A DNA stretch of 64,000 nucleotides, taken from NCBI GenBank assembly GCA_022706085.1, contig JAKJDF010000009.1:62001-126000 (forward strand), in the 5' to 3' direction. This document shows positions 8,686 through 16,466 of this stretch, in pieces (positions within the stretch are counted from its first letter, which is position 1; every line of letters starts with the position of its first letter). The notes beneath the pieces are model-generated. The model did no database searches. It saw only the letters and a list, made by a program, of their open reading frames with translations, and had not been told where the DNA came from. The position numbers and the translations under genes were made by a program. Origin of the DNA: Candidatus Latescibacterota bacterium (GTDB taxonomy: Bacteria; Latescibacterota; MWCZ01).

Positions 8686-9780
8686 ATGATGGTCCTGCTG
8701 GCCTGTATCGTGATGGCCTTCACCGCGCTCCAGTGTGTCGTGGCGCTGGCCAATCTCATTTTCGAATCTGATCTGCCTGAAGAGGGGGAAAAAGAAGGTC
8801 CCCTTGTGTCCGTCCTTATCCCTGCAAGAAATGAAGAAAGAAAAATAGGCAATATTTTGGAAGACCTCCTCAGTCAGGATTACCAACACATTGAGATAGT
8901 GGTTTTCAACGATCAATCTTCTGACAGAACGGAAGAGGTTGTCAGAACATACGCAGTTCGTGATGAAAGAATAAGGCTGATCAATTCCACGGGGCTTCCT
9001 GAGGGATGGACCGGGAAAAACTACGCGTGCCACTCTCTCGCGCTGAACTCGAAGGGGGAATACCTCCTATTTCTTGACGCGGATGTGAGGATATCTGGCA
9101 ACGTGATAGGCAGGTGTCTTGCTCTTGCGCGGAAGAAAGGGCTGGACCTCATCTCGGTGTTTCCGAAACAAATGATGGAGACCCCGGGCGAAAAAATCAC
9201 GGTTCCGATAATCAACTATGTCCTGATCACTCTCCTCCCGCTGGTACTGGTCGAAAAAAGCCGCCACAGCTCGCTTGCGGCGGCAAGCGGCGCATTCATG
9301 TTTTTCACGGCAAGGGCTTACCGGGAAGTACTGCCTCATGAAAAGGTCAGACGCGCGGTTGTGGAGGACGTAAGCATAGCGCGCCTGTTCAAAAGGGAGG
9401 ACAAGCACGTCGCCTGCCTGCTCGGCGACGATGACTATTCCTGCAGGATGTACCATGGTTTCCGCGATGCGGTAGGTGGCTTTTCAAAATTCATCACCAC
9501 GTTCTTTGCAGACTCGTTCATTCTTTCCGTTCTGTTTTTCCTCGTCACGACGTTCGGTTTTGTCCCCGTTCTGCGGGCAATGCCGGCCTGGGTCTTTACA
9601 GGGTATCTGGTTGTGTATGTTCTGACGAGGGTCATTGTGTTTTTCCTCAGCCATCAGAACATCCTCACCAGCGTGCTGTTGATCATTCCGGTGCAGCTCT
9701 CTCTTGGCTTGATAAACTGCGTGGCGTACGTGAGAAGATTCTCCGGAAAACTCCAATGGAAGGGGCGGCAAATAGGCTGA
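8686..9780 (+). CDS. GT2 glycosyltransferase, CrtQ/CruG-like
   Basis: The 364-residue protein begins with a membrane helix. A GT-A fold follows: VSVLIPARNEERKIG at about residue 42, IVVFNDQSSDRTEE at about 71, YLLFLDADVRISG with the DxD near 130, and VEDVSIARLFKRE near 230. Three C-terminal hydrophobic segments close it. Family 2 transferases of this layout in carotenoid clusters (CrtQ, CruG) glycosylate a hydroxylated carotenoid. With CruF across the promoter, attachment of sugar to a hydroxylated psi end is a reasonable inference. A GAGGGA ribosome site lies 11 bases before the ATG. The gene leads the rightward arm with crtI. Confidence 0.85.
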   Translation: MMVLLACIVMAFTALQCVVALANLIFESDLPEEGEKEGPLVSVLIPARNEERKIGNILEDLLSQDYQHIEIVVFNDQSSDRTEEVVRTYAVRDERIRLINSTGLPEGWTGKNYACHSLALNSKGEYLLFLDADVRISGNVIGRCLALARKKGLDLISVFPKQMMETPGEKITVPIINYVLITLLPLVLVEKSRHSSLAAASGAFMFFTARAYREVLPHEKVRRAVVEDVSIARLFKREDKHVACLLGDDDYSCRMYHGFRDAVGGFSKFITTFFADSFILSVLFFLVTTFGFVPVLRAMPAWVFTGYLVVYVLTRVIVFFLSHQNILTSVLLIIPVQLSLGLINCVAYVRRFSGKLQWKGRQIG

Positions 9781-9837
9781 GATGGACGGCGATTCGCGGT
9801 GGTTCTGTGTTCGTCATTACTGGATGAGAGGCGGGAT

Positions 9838-11316
9838 GTGAAAAAGAGGGTTCTGGTGGTCGGAGCGGGTCTGGGAGGCCTGGCAACGGCGCTTCGGCTC
9901 GCAAAAAAAGGCTACGAGGTTGAGATCGTTGAAAAGAACAGCAATGCCGGCGGCAGGCTGAACCAGATCAAGAAGGACGGGTTCACGTTCGATACCGGTC
10001 CAAGTTTTTTCGCGATGTCTTATGAGTTCGAGGATTTCGCGAGGGAGTGCGGCATCGCACTTCCCTTCGAGCACTACGCGCTTGACCCGTTGTACTCGGT
10101 CAACTTCAGGAAGAACCGCGTCACGTATCATCTCCACCGGGATATCGGAAAATTGGCGTCCCAGTTCGAGCAGGTGGAACCGGATTTTGAGAACCGGATG
10201 AAGAGGTATCTCGACAAATGCGGGCAGGTTTACCGAGACACAAACTTCGTGATCAAGACAAATTACGATTCTCTGCCTGACTACCTCTCCGCCCTCGCAA
10301 AAGCCAATCCTTTTCTGCTGCCCCTGCTCTGGAGGAGTTTCTGGAAGCAGGTCTCCCGGTATTTCGACTCCAACGACGCGAGGGAAATTGTATCGCTCGT
10401 GTCTTTCTTCCTCGGCAAAACGCCTTTCGAAACCTCCGCCGTGTACACGCTTCTTTCCTACACGGAGTTCGTGCATGACGGGTACTACAACGTGGTCGGC
10501 GGGATGTACAGGATTGCGGAAGGCATCGTTCGCGAACTCGAAAAGGAAAATGTCAAAATCCATTACGGCACCGAGATTGTGGACTTTGGTTCGAAGGACA
10601 GAACGGTTGAGTGTCTACTGGATGGAGAAGGCAGGAAATGGACGGCGGATATTGTCGTCGTAAATGCCGATGCTGCGGTATTTCGAGGCCGCGTGTTCAG
10701 GAGAAAAAAGTTCTCCCCGGAGATGCTTGATCGCATGGATTGGACCATGGGGACGCTTACGATCTATCTGGGCATCAAACGCAAAATGCCGCAACTGAAC
10801 CACCACAATTACTACCTCGGTGACGATTTCACCGAATACGCACGCAAGGTGTTCAACGATCCGAGTGCGGCGGAAAAACCCTACTACTATGTGAATGTGC
10901 TTTCCAGAACGAATCCCGACTGCGCTCCCGAAGGCTGTGAAAGCCTGTTCTTTGTCTGCCCGGTGCCGGATTTGAGGTTCAAGGGCAACTGGGACGACAG
11001 AGACGCAATTGTGGACGGGATCATCGATGACTTTTCAAACAGGACAGGCAGAAACATCAGGAACGAGATAGTATCCAAGACTGTCTACACACCGATCGAG
11101 TGGCGCGACAGGTTCAATCTCCACAGAGGAAGCGCGCTGGGTCTTGCGCACAACATGCTGCAGACGGGGGGATTCAGGCCCAAAAACTTCGATGAGGAAT
11201 TCAGGAACGTGTTCTACGTGGGAGCGTCAACAGTCCCGGGCGGCGGACTTCCAATGGTGGTAATCGGCTCGAAACTCGTCACCGAGAGAGTTGAGCGTTT
11301 CCGCGGAAATCCATAG
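9838..11316 (+). CDS. crtI: Phytoene desaturase (CrtI type)
   Basis: The N-terminus KKRVLVVGAGLGGLATALRL with the following VEIVEKNSNAGGR is the Rossmann FAD-binding motif of CrtI-family enzymes. FTFDTGPSFF follows closely. The C-terminal part has FYVGASTVPGGGLPMVVIG, the CrtI signature. It inserts double bonds into phytoene using FAD. The GTG at 9838 is chosen because GAGAGGCGGG stands just upstream; the frame opens 13 codons earlier at a GTG without a site. The length of 492 residues is normal. It follows the glycosyltransferase by 57 bases and is closed by a terminator. Number of desaturations and final product cannot be told. Confidence 0.93.
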   Translation: MKKRVLVVGAGLGGLATALRLAKKGYEVEIVEKNSNAGGRLNQIKKDGFTFDTGPSFFAMSYEFEDFARECGIALPFEHYALDPLYSVNFRKNRVTYHLHRDIGKLASQFEQVEPDFENRMKRYLDKCGQVYRDTNFVIKTNYDSLPDYLSALAKANPFLLPLLWRSFWKQVSRYFDSNDAREIVSLVSFFLGKTPFETSAVYTLLSYTEFVHDGYYNVVGGMYRIAEGIVRELEKENVKIHYGTEIVDFGSKDRTVECLLDGEGRKWTADIVVVNADAAVFRGRVFRRKKFSPEMLDRMDWTMGTLTIYLGIKRKMPQLNHHNYYLGDDFTEYARKVFNDPSAAEKPYYYVNVLSRTNPDCAPEGCESLFFVCPVPDLRFKGNWDDRDAIVDGIIDDFSNRTGRNIRNEIVSKTVYTPIEWRDRFNLHRGSALGLAHNMLQTGGFRPKNFDEEFRNVFYVGASTVPGGGLPMVVIGSKLVTERVERFRGNP

Positions 11317-11352
11317 GAGCGACTGATACCGCGGTACTCGAAAAACTCTATG

Positions 11353-11384
11353 AGGGACGCAGGCCTGGCAGCGTCCCTTTTTCC
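11353..11384 (+). terminator. Rho-independent terminator after crtI
   Basis: AGGGACGC at 11353-11360 pairs with GCGTCCCT at 11371-11378 across a 10-base loop, and a T-rich run follows. The stem shares GAGGGACG with the terminators after the symporter and after tRNA-Cys. Confidence 0.85.
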
Positions 11385-11405
11385 CTCTCATTCGGCATAA
11401 CCGTA

Positions 11406-11645
11406 CTACGTTACCGATCTGTGCGTGCCATCGCAGAACGGCGGCGTTTTTGTCTGCTTGCACAGGCAGAGAGCCGCCTTTTTCTTCTCTTCCACCCTGA
11501 AAACGACCGGCTGGATCCCCGTTCCCTTGTGCGATCCATCGCAGAACGGCTGGCCCTTTGACCGCCCGCACCTGCACCACGCGTACGAGCCGGGTTCCAG
11601 TTCTTTCACCGCAGGTTTTCTGTCAAACACCACTGAGTCAGCCAT
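11406..11645 (-). CDS. CDGSH iron-sulfur domain protein
   Basis: This 79-residue protein contains two tandem CDGSH motifs: CRCGRSKGQPFCDGSH at residues 24-39 and CLCKQTKTPPFCDGTH at 60-75. Each supplies three cysteines and one histidine for a [2Fe-2S] cluster, as in bacterial two-motif relatives of mitoNEET. Function is probably redox or cluster related in the cytoplasm. The ATG at 11645 has GGGAGGA upstream, which favours it over a start five codons earlier. It is transcribed toward crtI and is not clearly part of an operon. Confidence 0.92.
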   Translation of the reverse strand: MADSVVFDRKPAVKELEPGSYAWCRCGRSKGQPFCDGSHKGTGIQPVVFRVEEKKKAALCLCKQTKTPPFCDGTHRSVT

Positions 11646-11720
11646 GCCGGTTCCTCCCAAAACACGTAATACGCCTGAGATATGGACTCATCAAAGGTGA
11701 GTCACTGAAAATATAGGGTC

Positions 11721-12629
11721 TTATCCCCGGCAAAGCGCCCCCTGAAAACTGTCCCGTCTCGCCAGTTCCCCGCGGATCAGGGCAAGCGTTCCGGCTTTGT
11801 CCCGCGTCCACGGTGGCTCCGGCGGAATGGTGCGAGGAGGATCCCCGGTGAGCCTCTGGACTACGGTCTCCGGAGGCAGCCGCTCAAGGGCATCTGCAAC
11901 GATCTCGGCGTACTCCTGTTGCGATAGGAGCGGGAACGGAACGCTCCGGTACTCCATCTCCATCTGCGTACCCGGCACAAGGTAGAGCGAATGGAATTTG
12001 ACCCCGTCAATCGTCAGGGATGCAAGGAACCGGGCGGTATCGCGCATCATTTCCCGCGTTTCTCCCGGCAACCCGAAAATCACGTGAGCGCACACGCGAA
12101 TGCCGCGCGCATGGCATCGTTCCACGGCGTCGGCAAACTGCGCCACCGTGTGACCGCGGTTGATCCGCCGCAGTGTTTCGTCGTGCGCGGACTGAAGCCC
12201 CAGCTCCAGCCAGAGATAGGTGCGGCGATTCAGTTCGTCCAGAAGGTCCAGAACCGGCTCCGGCAGGCAATCGGGTCGCGTTCCTATTGAAAACCCGACC
12301 ACGCGCGGGTCGGTCAGCGCCTCTTCGAACCGGCTGCGCAGGGTTTGAATGGACGCGAAGGTATTGGTATGCGCCTGAAAATACGCGAGGAACGCACCCG
12401 CCAGTTTCGTTGCCGACGCGCCACGCGAAATCGCACAGGCAATCTGGTCGGGAATGGAGCGGCCCTGTCCGTACGCGCCCGTGCCCGAACCCCAGGCGTC
12501 GCAGTAGGTGCATCCCCCCTCGCCTCCCCTTCGATGGGGGCAGGAGAAACCCGCGTCGAGGGAAATCTTCCGCACCGGGCTCGCGAACTTTTCCTTCAGC
12601 ACGCGCGAAAAGCTGCGGTATCGTTCCAT
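11721..12629 (-). CDS. Radical SAM protein, TIGR01212/YhcC-like
   Basis: The 302-residue protein carries a radical SAM cluster site with wide spacing, C30-x9-C40-x2-C43 (CPHRRGGEGGCTYC), preceded by KISLDAGFSC. FSIGTRPDCLPEPVLDLLDE, WLELGLQSAHDETLRRINRG and HVIFGLPGETREMM follow. These are the marks of the TIGR01212 family, whose substrate is poorly defined. The unusual first spacing (nine residues) is normal for this family. The family usually runs about 300 residues, so it is full length. It is divergent from the NSS transporter with about 130 bases between them. Confidence 0.9.
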   Translation of the reverse strand: MERYRSFSRVLKEKFASPVRKISLDAGFSCPHRRGGEGGCTYCDAWGSGTGAYGQGRSIPDQIACAISRGASATKLAGAFLAYFQAHTNTFASIQTLRSRFEEALTDPRVVGFSIGTRPDCLPEPVLDLLDELNRRTYLWLELGLQSAHDETLRRINRGHTVAQFADAVERCHARGIRVCAHVIFGLPGETREMMRDTARFLASLTIDGVKFHSLYLVPGTQMEMEYRSVPFPLLSQQEYAEIVADALERLPPETVVQRLTGDPPRTIPPEPPWTRDKAGTLALIRGELARRDSFQGALCRG

Positions 12630-12656
12630 CGGTCACGCAACGGAAAAGGGCAAGGA

Positions 12657-12685
12657 TTGGGACAAAAATCGTGCAAAAGTATACT
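12657..12685 (+). promoter_or_regulatory. Candidate sigma-70-type promoter for NSS transporter
   Basis: TTGGGA at 12657-12662 and TATACT at 12680-12685 are separated by 17 bases. The pair lies about 70 bases upstream of the transporter start in the divergent intergenic region. Confidence 0.45.
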
Positions 12686-12757
12686 CTTGAAACGTGCCGG
12701 AAAAGAACGTCCGGGATTGGCGCGCGCACCAGCGTCATGGCTCTGAAAGGTCTGCGT

Positions 12758-14281
12758 ATGGCGGAACTGCGGTCACAGTGGGGTTCAAAGGTCGGGTTTG
12801 TTCTCGCGGCATCGGGTTCGGCCATCGGCCTCGGGAACATCGTCTTCTTCAGCGCCAATGCGTACAAATACGGCGGGGGAGCCTTTTACATCCCGTACAT
12901 CGTGGCGTTCTGTGTCCTCGGCATTCCCATCATGCTTATGGAGCTTGTCCTGGGAGCGCATACCGGCAAGGCGTTTCCTCAGTCACTCTACAGGATAGGG
13001 AGGCGGCCGGCGGAATTCATCGGATGGTGGGGCGTTCTGAACGCCACGGTCATCTGCATGTACTACGTCGCCATCCTGGCGTGGGTTCTCGGAATGTTCA
13101 TCGGTAGCATGAAAGGGTTGTGGAATACTGCACCCGTCACGAGTGGCGCCTTCGGGTCTCTCGCCCTCCCCAACCCGTTTGGCTATTTCTTCGAAATGCT
13201 CGGTTCGTGGGATACGCTTTGGTACGTGGCGATTGTCTGGGCGCTCAATCTCCTGATCGTTCTGCGCGGTGCACGGAGCATTGAATCTGCCACCCGTTTC
13301 CTCGTGCCGCTCATGTGGCTGTGCATGGTCGCGCTGATTGTCCGCGGCGTGAGTCTCCCCAACGGGGAACAGGGCGCATACCTCCTTTTCAGCCCGAATT
13401 TCACCGTCATGGCCGATCCTGAGGTGTGGAAAGGGGCCTTCAGTCAGATGTTCTTCACCCTGTCGCTCGGATTCGGCATTATGACGGCGTATGCCAGCTA
13501 TCTTCCGAAAAAGAGCGATCAGGTGCACAACGCGGCAACAATCTGCTTTCTCAACTGCTCATTCGAGTTCATTGCGGGGCTGGCGGTGTTCTCGCTTCTC
13601 TTCGCGTTCTCTGTCGTGCCGAAAGCCAGCACTCTCAGCATGATGTTTTTCGTGGTGCCCCAGGGTATCGCGAAATTGCCGCATTTTGTTGTGGGGTTCG
13701 GGATGCTGTTTTTCTTCCTGCTGTTCATCGCCGGCCTCACCTCCAGCATCTCCCTCGTGGAAGCCTTTGTTGCCTCCATTCTCGACAAATTCCGGTGGAG
13801 GAGAAAGAAGGCCGTACTGGTGGTTGCGCTGAGCAGCATGCTGGGCAGCATGTGCTTCGCACTTCCTCACGTGGTAGATCCCACCCTCGCCAGCAACGGC
13901 ACCCTCGGCCTGACCCTCCTCGATCTGTTCGACCACTGGTCGTTCAGTTACGGCCTTTTGATCGTCGGGTTTTTCGAGTGTCTCATTATCGGGTGGGTAT
14001 TCGGTGCGCACAAACTCCGCGAAATCATCAACCGCGACAGCACCCTCGACGTCGGGTGGTGGTGGGACGCCCTGATCAAAGTGGTCAATCCCGTGATTAT
14101 CGCGGTGGTGATCGGATGGGGCATCTGGACGGAGGTACGCGACGGGCTTTACGGCGCCTCGTTCACCGTCAAAGGAATCCCCTGGCTCTCGTGGTTCGCC
14201 TTTGGCGCGTGGTTCTTCTTCACGACCGGTCTCGCCCTGGTGTTCACGTTCTGGCGAACGTACAGGGAGGAACGGGGATGA
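12758..14281 (+). CDS. Neurotransmitter:sodium symporter family transporter (NSS/SNF)
   Basis: The protein (507 residues) opens with SQWGSKVGFVLAASGSAIGL followed by GNIVFF, the NSS helix 1 signature with the unwound substrate- and sodium-binding region. GGGAFYIPYIV in helix 2 follows. About twelve hydrophobic segments are present, consistent with bacterial LeuT-like carriers that import amino acids with sodium. I chose ATG 12758 because AAAGG stands eight bases upstream; ATG 12737 is the alternative and the much longer open frame is an artefact. The stop overlaps the start of a small membrane-anchored protein by four bases, so the two are translationally coupled. Confidence 0.9.
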   Translation: MAELRSQWGSKVGFVLAASGSAIGLGNIVFFSANAYKYGGGAFYIPYIVAFCVLGIPIMLMELVLGAHTGKAFPQSLYRIGRRPAEFIGWWGVLNATVICMYYVAILAWVLGMFIGSMKGLWNTAPVTSGAFGSLALPNPFGYFFEMLGSWDTLWYVAIVWALNLLIVLRGARSIESATRFLVPLMWLCMVALIVRGVSLPNGEQGAYLLFSPNFTVMADPEVWKGAFSQMFFTLSLGFGIMTAYASYLPKKSDQVHNAATICFLNCSFEFIAGLAVFSLLFAFSVVPKASTLSMMFFVVPQGIAKLPHFVVGFGMLFFFLLFIAGLTSSISLVEAFVASILDKFRWRRKKAVLVVALSSMLGSMCFALPHVVDPTLASNGTLGLTLLDLFDHWSFSYGLLIVGFFECLIIGWVFGAHKLREIINRDSTLDVGWWWDALIKVVNPVIIAVVIGWGIWTEVRDGLYGASFTVKGIPWLSWFAFGAWFFFTTGLALVFTFWRTYREERG

Positions 14282-14778
14282 ACCGACTGCTGTGCTGGGT
14301 GCCCGTGTTCGCGTTCATTGGCGTTTCAACGGCGCGTGGATTGGTGCTGCGGGTCGAACCCGCGTCTCCGGTACGTGGCGAAGTTGCCGCAATCCGGGTG
14401 CTGCCTGACGCCGTGGCCGACACCTCACGCGCGGCGCGGGAGGCCGCCCTCACCGGCTGGAAGATCTACGTTGAGTATTTCCCCAACAGCAAAGTGGTGC
14501 GTGGCGACGCACTCGGCGTTACCGGTCCGGCGGGAGAAGTGTTCTGGGAACCCGCATTCGCGGGCATTGTCGCGGTGCGGGCGATAAAGGAGAGGGAGGG
14601 GAGCCCCCCTGAGCAACTGGCCACCAACGTAAGCGTGAGGTTTCCCTCCGTTCCTGCGGGTGGAGTTCTCGTGTTTTTCGCCGCGGGATTCGTCCTTCTC
14701 GGTGGTGCTGGCTGGGCGTTTGTTCACCTGCTGGAACACAAACCGCCAGGGGAGGGGCGGTCGGAACCCGAATCGTAA
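14278..14778 (+). CDS. Small membrane-anchored exported protein coupled to NSS transporter
   Basis: This 166-residue protein starts inside the NSS stop codon (ATGA). It has an N-terminal signal-like segment (LLCWVPVFAFIGVSTARG), a predicted beta-rich extracytoplasmic domain of about 110 residues, and a C-terminal membrane helix (GGVLVFFAAGFVLLGGAGWA) followed by a short charged tail. The middle resembles an Ig-like or carrier-domain fold (VRGEVAAIRVLP, VTGPAGEVFWEPAFAGIVAV), but I cannot name the family. The 4-base overlap argues that it works with the transporter, perhaps as an outer-face subunit. This is inference. Confidence 0.7.
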   Translation: MNRLLCWVPVFAFIGVSTARGLVLRVEPASPVRGEVAAIRVLPDAVADTSRAAREAALTGWKIYVEYFPNSKVVRGDALGVTGPAGEVFWEPAFAGIVAVRAIKEREGSPPEQLATNVSVRFPSVPAGGVLVFFAAGFVLLGGAGWAFVHLLEHKPPGEGRSEPES

Positions 14779-14828
14779 GTCGCCCTGCGGCACGGCAAGC
14801 CCGCTCAGGTGAACCGGCCCGGCACCTT

Positions 14829-14853
14829 CGTCATTCCCGCGAACGCGGGAATC
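14829..14853. repeat. Palindromic dispersed repeat, copy 1
   Basis: The core ATTCCCGCGaaCGCGGGAAT is a perfect 9-base inverted repeat with a 2-base centre, flanked by GTC and CC. The same unit recurs at 14999-15023. Such extragenic palindromes are widespread in bacterial genomes. Confidence 0.85.
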
Positions 14854-14950
14854 CGGGCGACGTCCGAAAAACTTGTGCTGTGCTCTCGGGAATCCATACC
14901 GATTGCCGGCGTTCACAGGTTCGGCAGCGGGGTCCCAATTGCCGTGGTAG

Positions 14951-14975
14951 ATTTTTCGCAGCGCTCAGAGTGATG
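14951..14975. repeat. Dispersed repeat of the TTCGCAGCGCTCAGA type
   Basis: TTCGCAGCGCTCAGAGTGATG resembles the two arms of the inverted repeat at 52844-52926 (TTCGCTGCGCTCAGAATGAC). It is a single arm here. Confidence 0.5.
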
Positions 14976-14998
14976 TCTTTTGAAACCCGGCAATCACG

Positions 14999-15025
14999 GT
15001 CATTCCCGCGAACGCGGGAATCCAG
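14999..15025. repeat. Palindromic dispersed repeat, copy 2
   Basis: This is the second copy of the element at 14829, with the same core ATTCCCGCGaaCGCGGGAAT and the same orientation, continuing into CCAGGA. Confidence 0.85.
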
Positions 15026-15087
15026 GATGCGCGGCCACGGCCAACCTCAAAGGGCTTTGAACGAGTTCGGCGCGAGGGGTTGGTTCA

Positions 15088-16213
15088 TCACTGCAATGGC
15101 GAATCGTCCGGAGTCAAATTCCCCTTGCGAGTAAGGTATCCGTTGATGAACAAATCAATGTCACCGTCCATGACGGCATCTACATTGGATGTCTCGATGC
15201 CCGTGCGGTGGTCCTTGACCAGCTGGTACGGTTGGAAAACGTACGACCGTATCTGGCTGCCCCATTCGATGGGTTTCTTGGTATCTTCCACCGCCTGGTG
15301 TTTCTCGTCTTCCAGCGCCTTGTAGTGCTCATAAAGGCGACCCATTAGGATTTTCCAGCAGTTCGCGCGGTTCTTGTGCTGCGAGCGTTCATTCTGGCAC
15401 TGCGCGACAATACCGGTGGGGAGGTGGGTCATGCGTACCGCCGAGGAGGTTTTGTTCACATGCTGCCCTCCTGCGCCGGAAGAGCGATACGTATCCACTC
15501 GAATATCGGATTCCTTCACATCCAGCTTGATTTCGTCGTCGAGTTCTGGATACACGAACACACTGGCGAATGAGGTGTGCCGGCGCTTCTGGGAATCAAA
15601 AGGAGAGATGCGGACGAGCCGGTGCACGCCGCTTTCGGCCTTGATATACCCGTACGCGTACGGGCCGGTCACCTCCAGCGTCACGCTTTTTATGCCGGCG
15701 TCCTCGTTTTCCAGCAGGTCCATTATCTCGACCTGAAAGCCCTTGCGCTCCGCCCACCGCGTGTACATCCGCATCAGCATCTGCGCCCAGTCGGTGGACT
15801 CGGTTCCGCCGGCGCCGGGGTGAATCGTCACAATGGCGTTTTTCTTGTCGGCGGGGTCGGACATCATGTGGCGGAACTCAAGCGCGGAGATGTCATTCGC
15901 CAGCGTTTCGGTGTCGCGTTCGACCTCCGCCGCCACTGCGTCATCCTCTTCCAGCTCCGCAAGTTCGGCGAGTTCTGAGAGGTCATTGAGTCGGCGATCG
16001 AGCGACTCCCAGCCTTCAACCCATTCTTTGAGTTCGTTTGCGGCGGAGATGGTTTTTTGTGCGGCCTGGCCGTCGTCCCAGAATCCCGGTGCGGCCATCT
16101 GCTGTTCGAGGGCGCCTATCTGTTCTCGTTTGCGGGCGAGGTCAAAGAAACCTCCCGAGGCTGTCGAGGCGTTCGCGGAGTTCAGTAAGGCGATCGGTGT
16201 CTACAATTGGCAT
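15088..16213 (-). CDS. prfB: Peptide chain release factor 2 with programmed +1 frameshift
   Basis: The main frame encodes RF2, with the GGQ loop in SSGAGGQHVNKTSSAVR and SPFDSQKRRHTSF. It begins only at MAAPGFW if read alone (16098). Upstream, in another frame, ATG 16213 gives MPIVDTDRLTELRERLDSLG then R-F-L and a UGA at 16144-16142. The bases GGGAGG-TTT-CTT-TGA-C reproduce the bacterial RF2 frameshift site: a Shine-Dalgarno-like hexamer three bases before CTT-TGA. A +1 slip continues as D-L-A-R-K-R-E-Q-I-G and joins the main frame, giving 374 residues, normal for RF2. RF2 ends translation at UGA and UAA, and low RF2 raises frameshifting. The start has AAGGA upstream. Confidence 0.95.
16141..16156 (-). 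promoter_or_regulatory. RF2 programmed frameshift site
   Basis: Read on the minus strand the site is GGGAGGTTTCTTTGAC. The hexamer pairs with the anti-Shine-Dalgarno region, the ribosome pauses at in-frame UGA codon 24, and the CUU peptidyl-tRNA slips +1 onto UUU. Spacing is the same as in the Escherichia coli site. Confidence 0.93.
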
Positions 16214-16365
16214 GCATCAATCCTTGCTATGAATCACGGAATTTGTACTCAGTTGAACCCTCAACGCAGGGGTTCTTCACGCGCTTCAGACCGCGTTCAG
16301 GGAAACCCTCCGCGCATACTAAAGATACGTCGCGCCCGTGCCCTGAGCACGTCCGGGCCTGTGTG

Positions 16366-16394
16366 TTGACGCTTTGAACCTCCCGGGGTACCTT
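16366..16394 (+). promoter_or_regulatory. Candidate promoter of the half-length carB
   Basis: TTGACG at 16366-16371 and TACCTT at 16389-16394 have a 17-base spacer. The pair stands about 70 bases before the carB ATG at 16467. The -35 is good and the -10 moderate. Confidence 0.45.
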
Positions 16395-16466
16395 TAAGTG
16401 CCCGGATTTATCGCTCTTCAAGGGCCTGTGCTGCGTTCTCACCCCTCGCGCGTTCAGGTTGCCATC

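Larger units (their letters stand above)
14779..15087. other. Repeat-filled gap between the NSS unit and prfB
   Basis: I see no gene in these 309 bases. They hold two copies of a palindromic repeat and one copy of another dispersed repeat, listed separately. prfB and the NSS unit converge here. Confidence 0.6.

Noticed and set aside
16214-16466. A frameshifted N-terminal half of carB just upstream
   Set aside because: Only about 250 bases are available before the divergent prfB, too few for about 480 residues, and a TAA sits directly before the frame.
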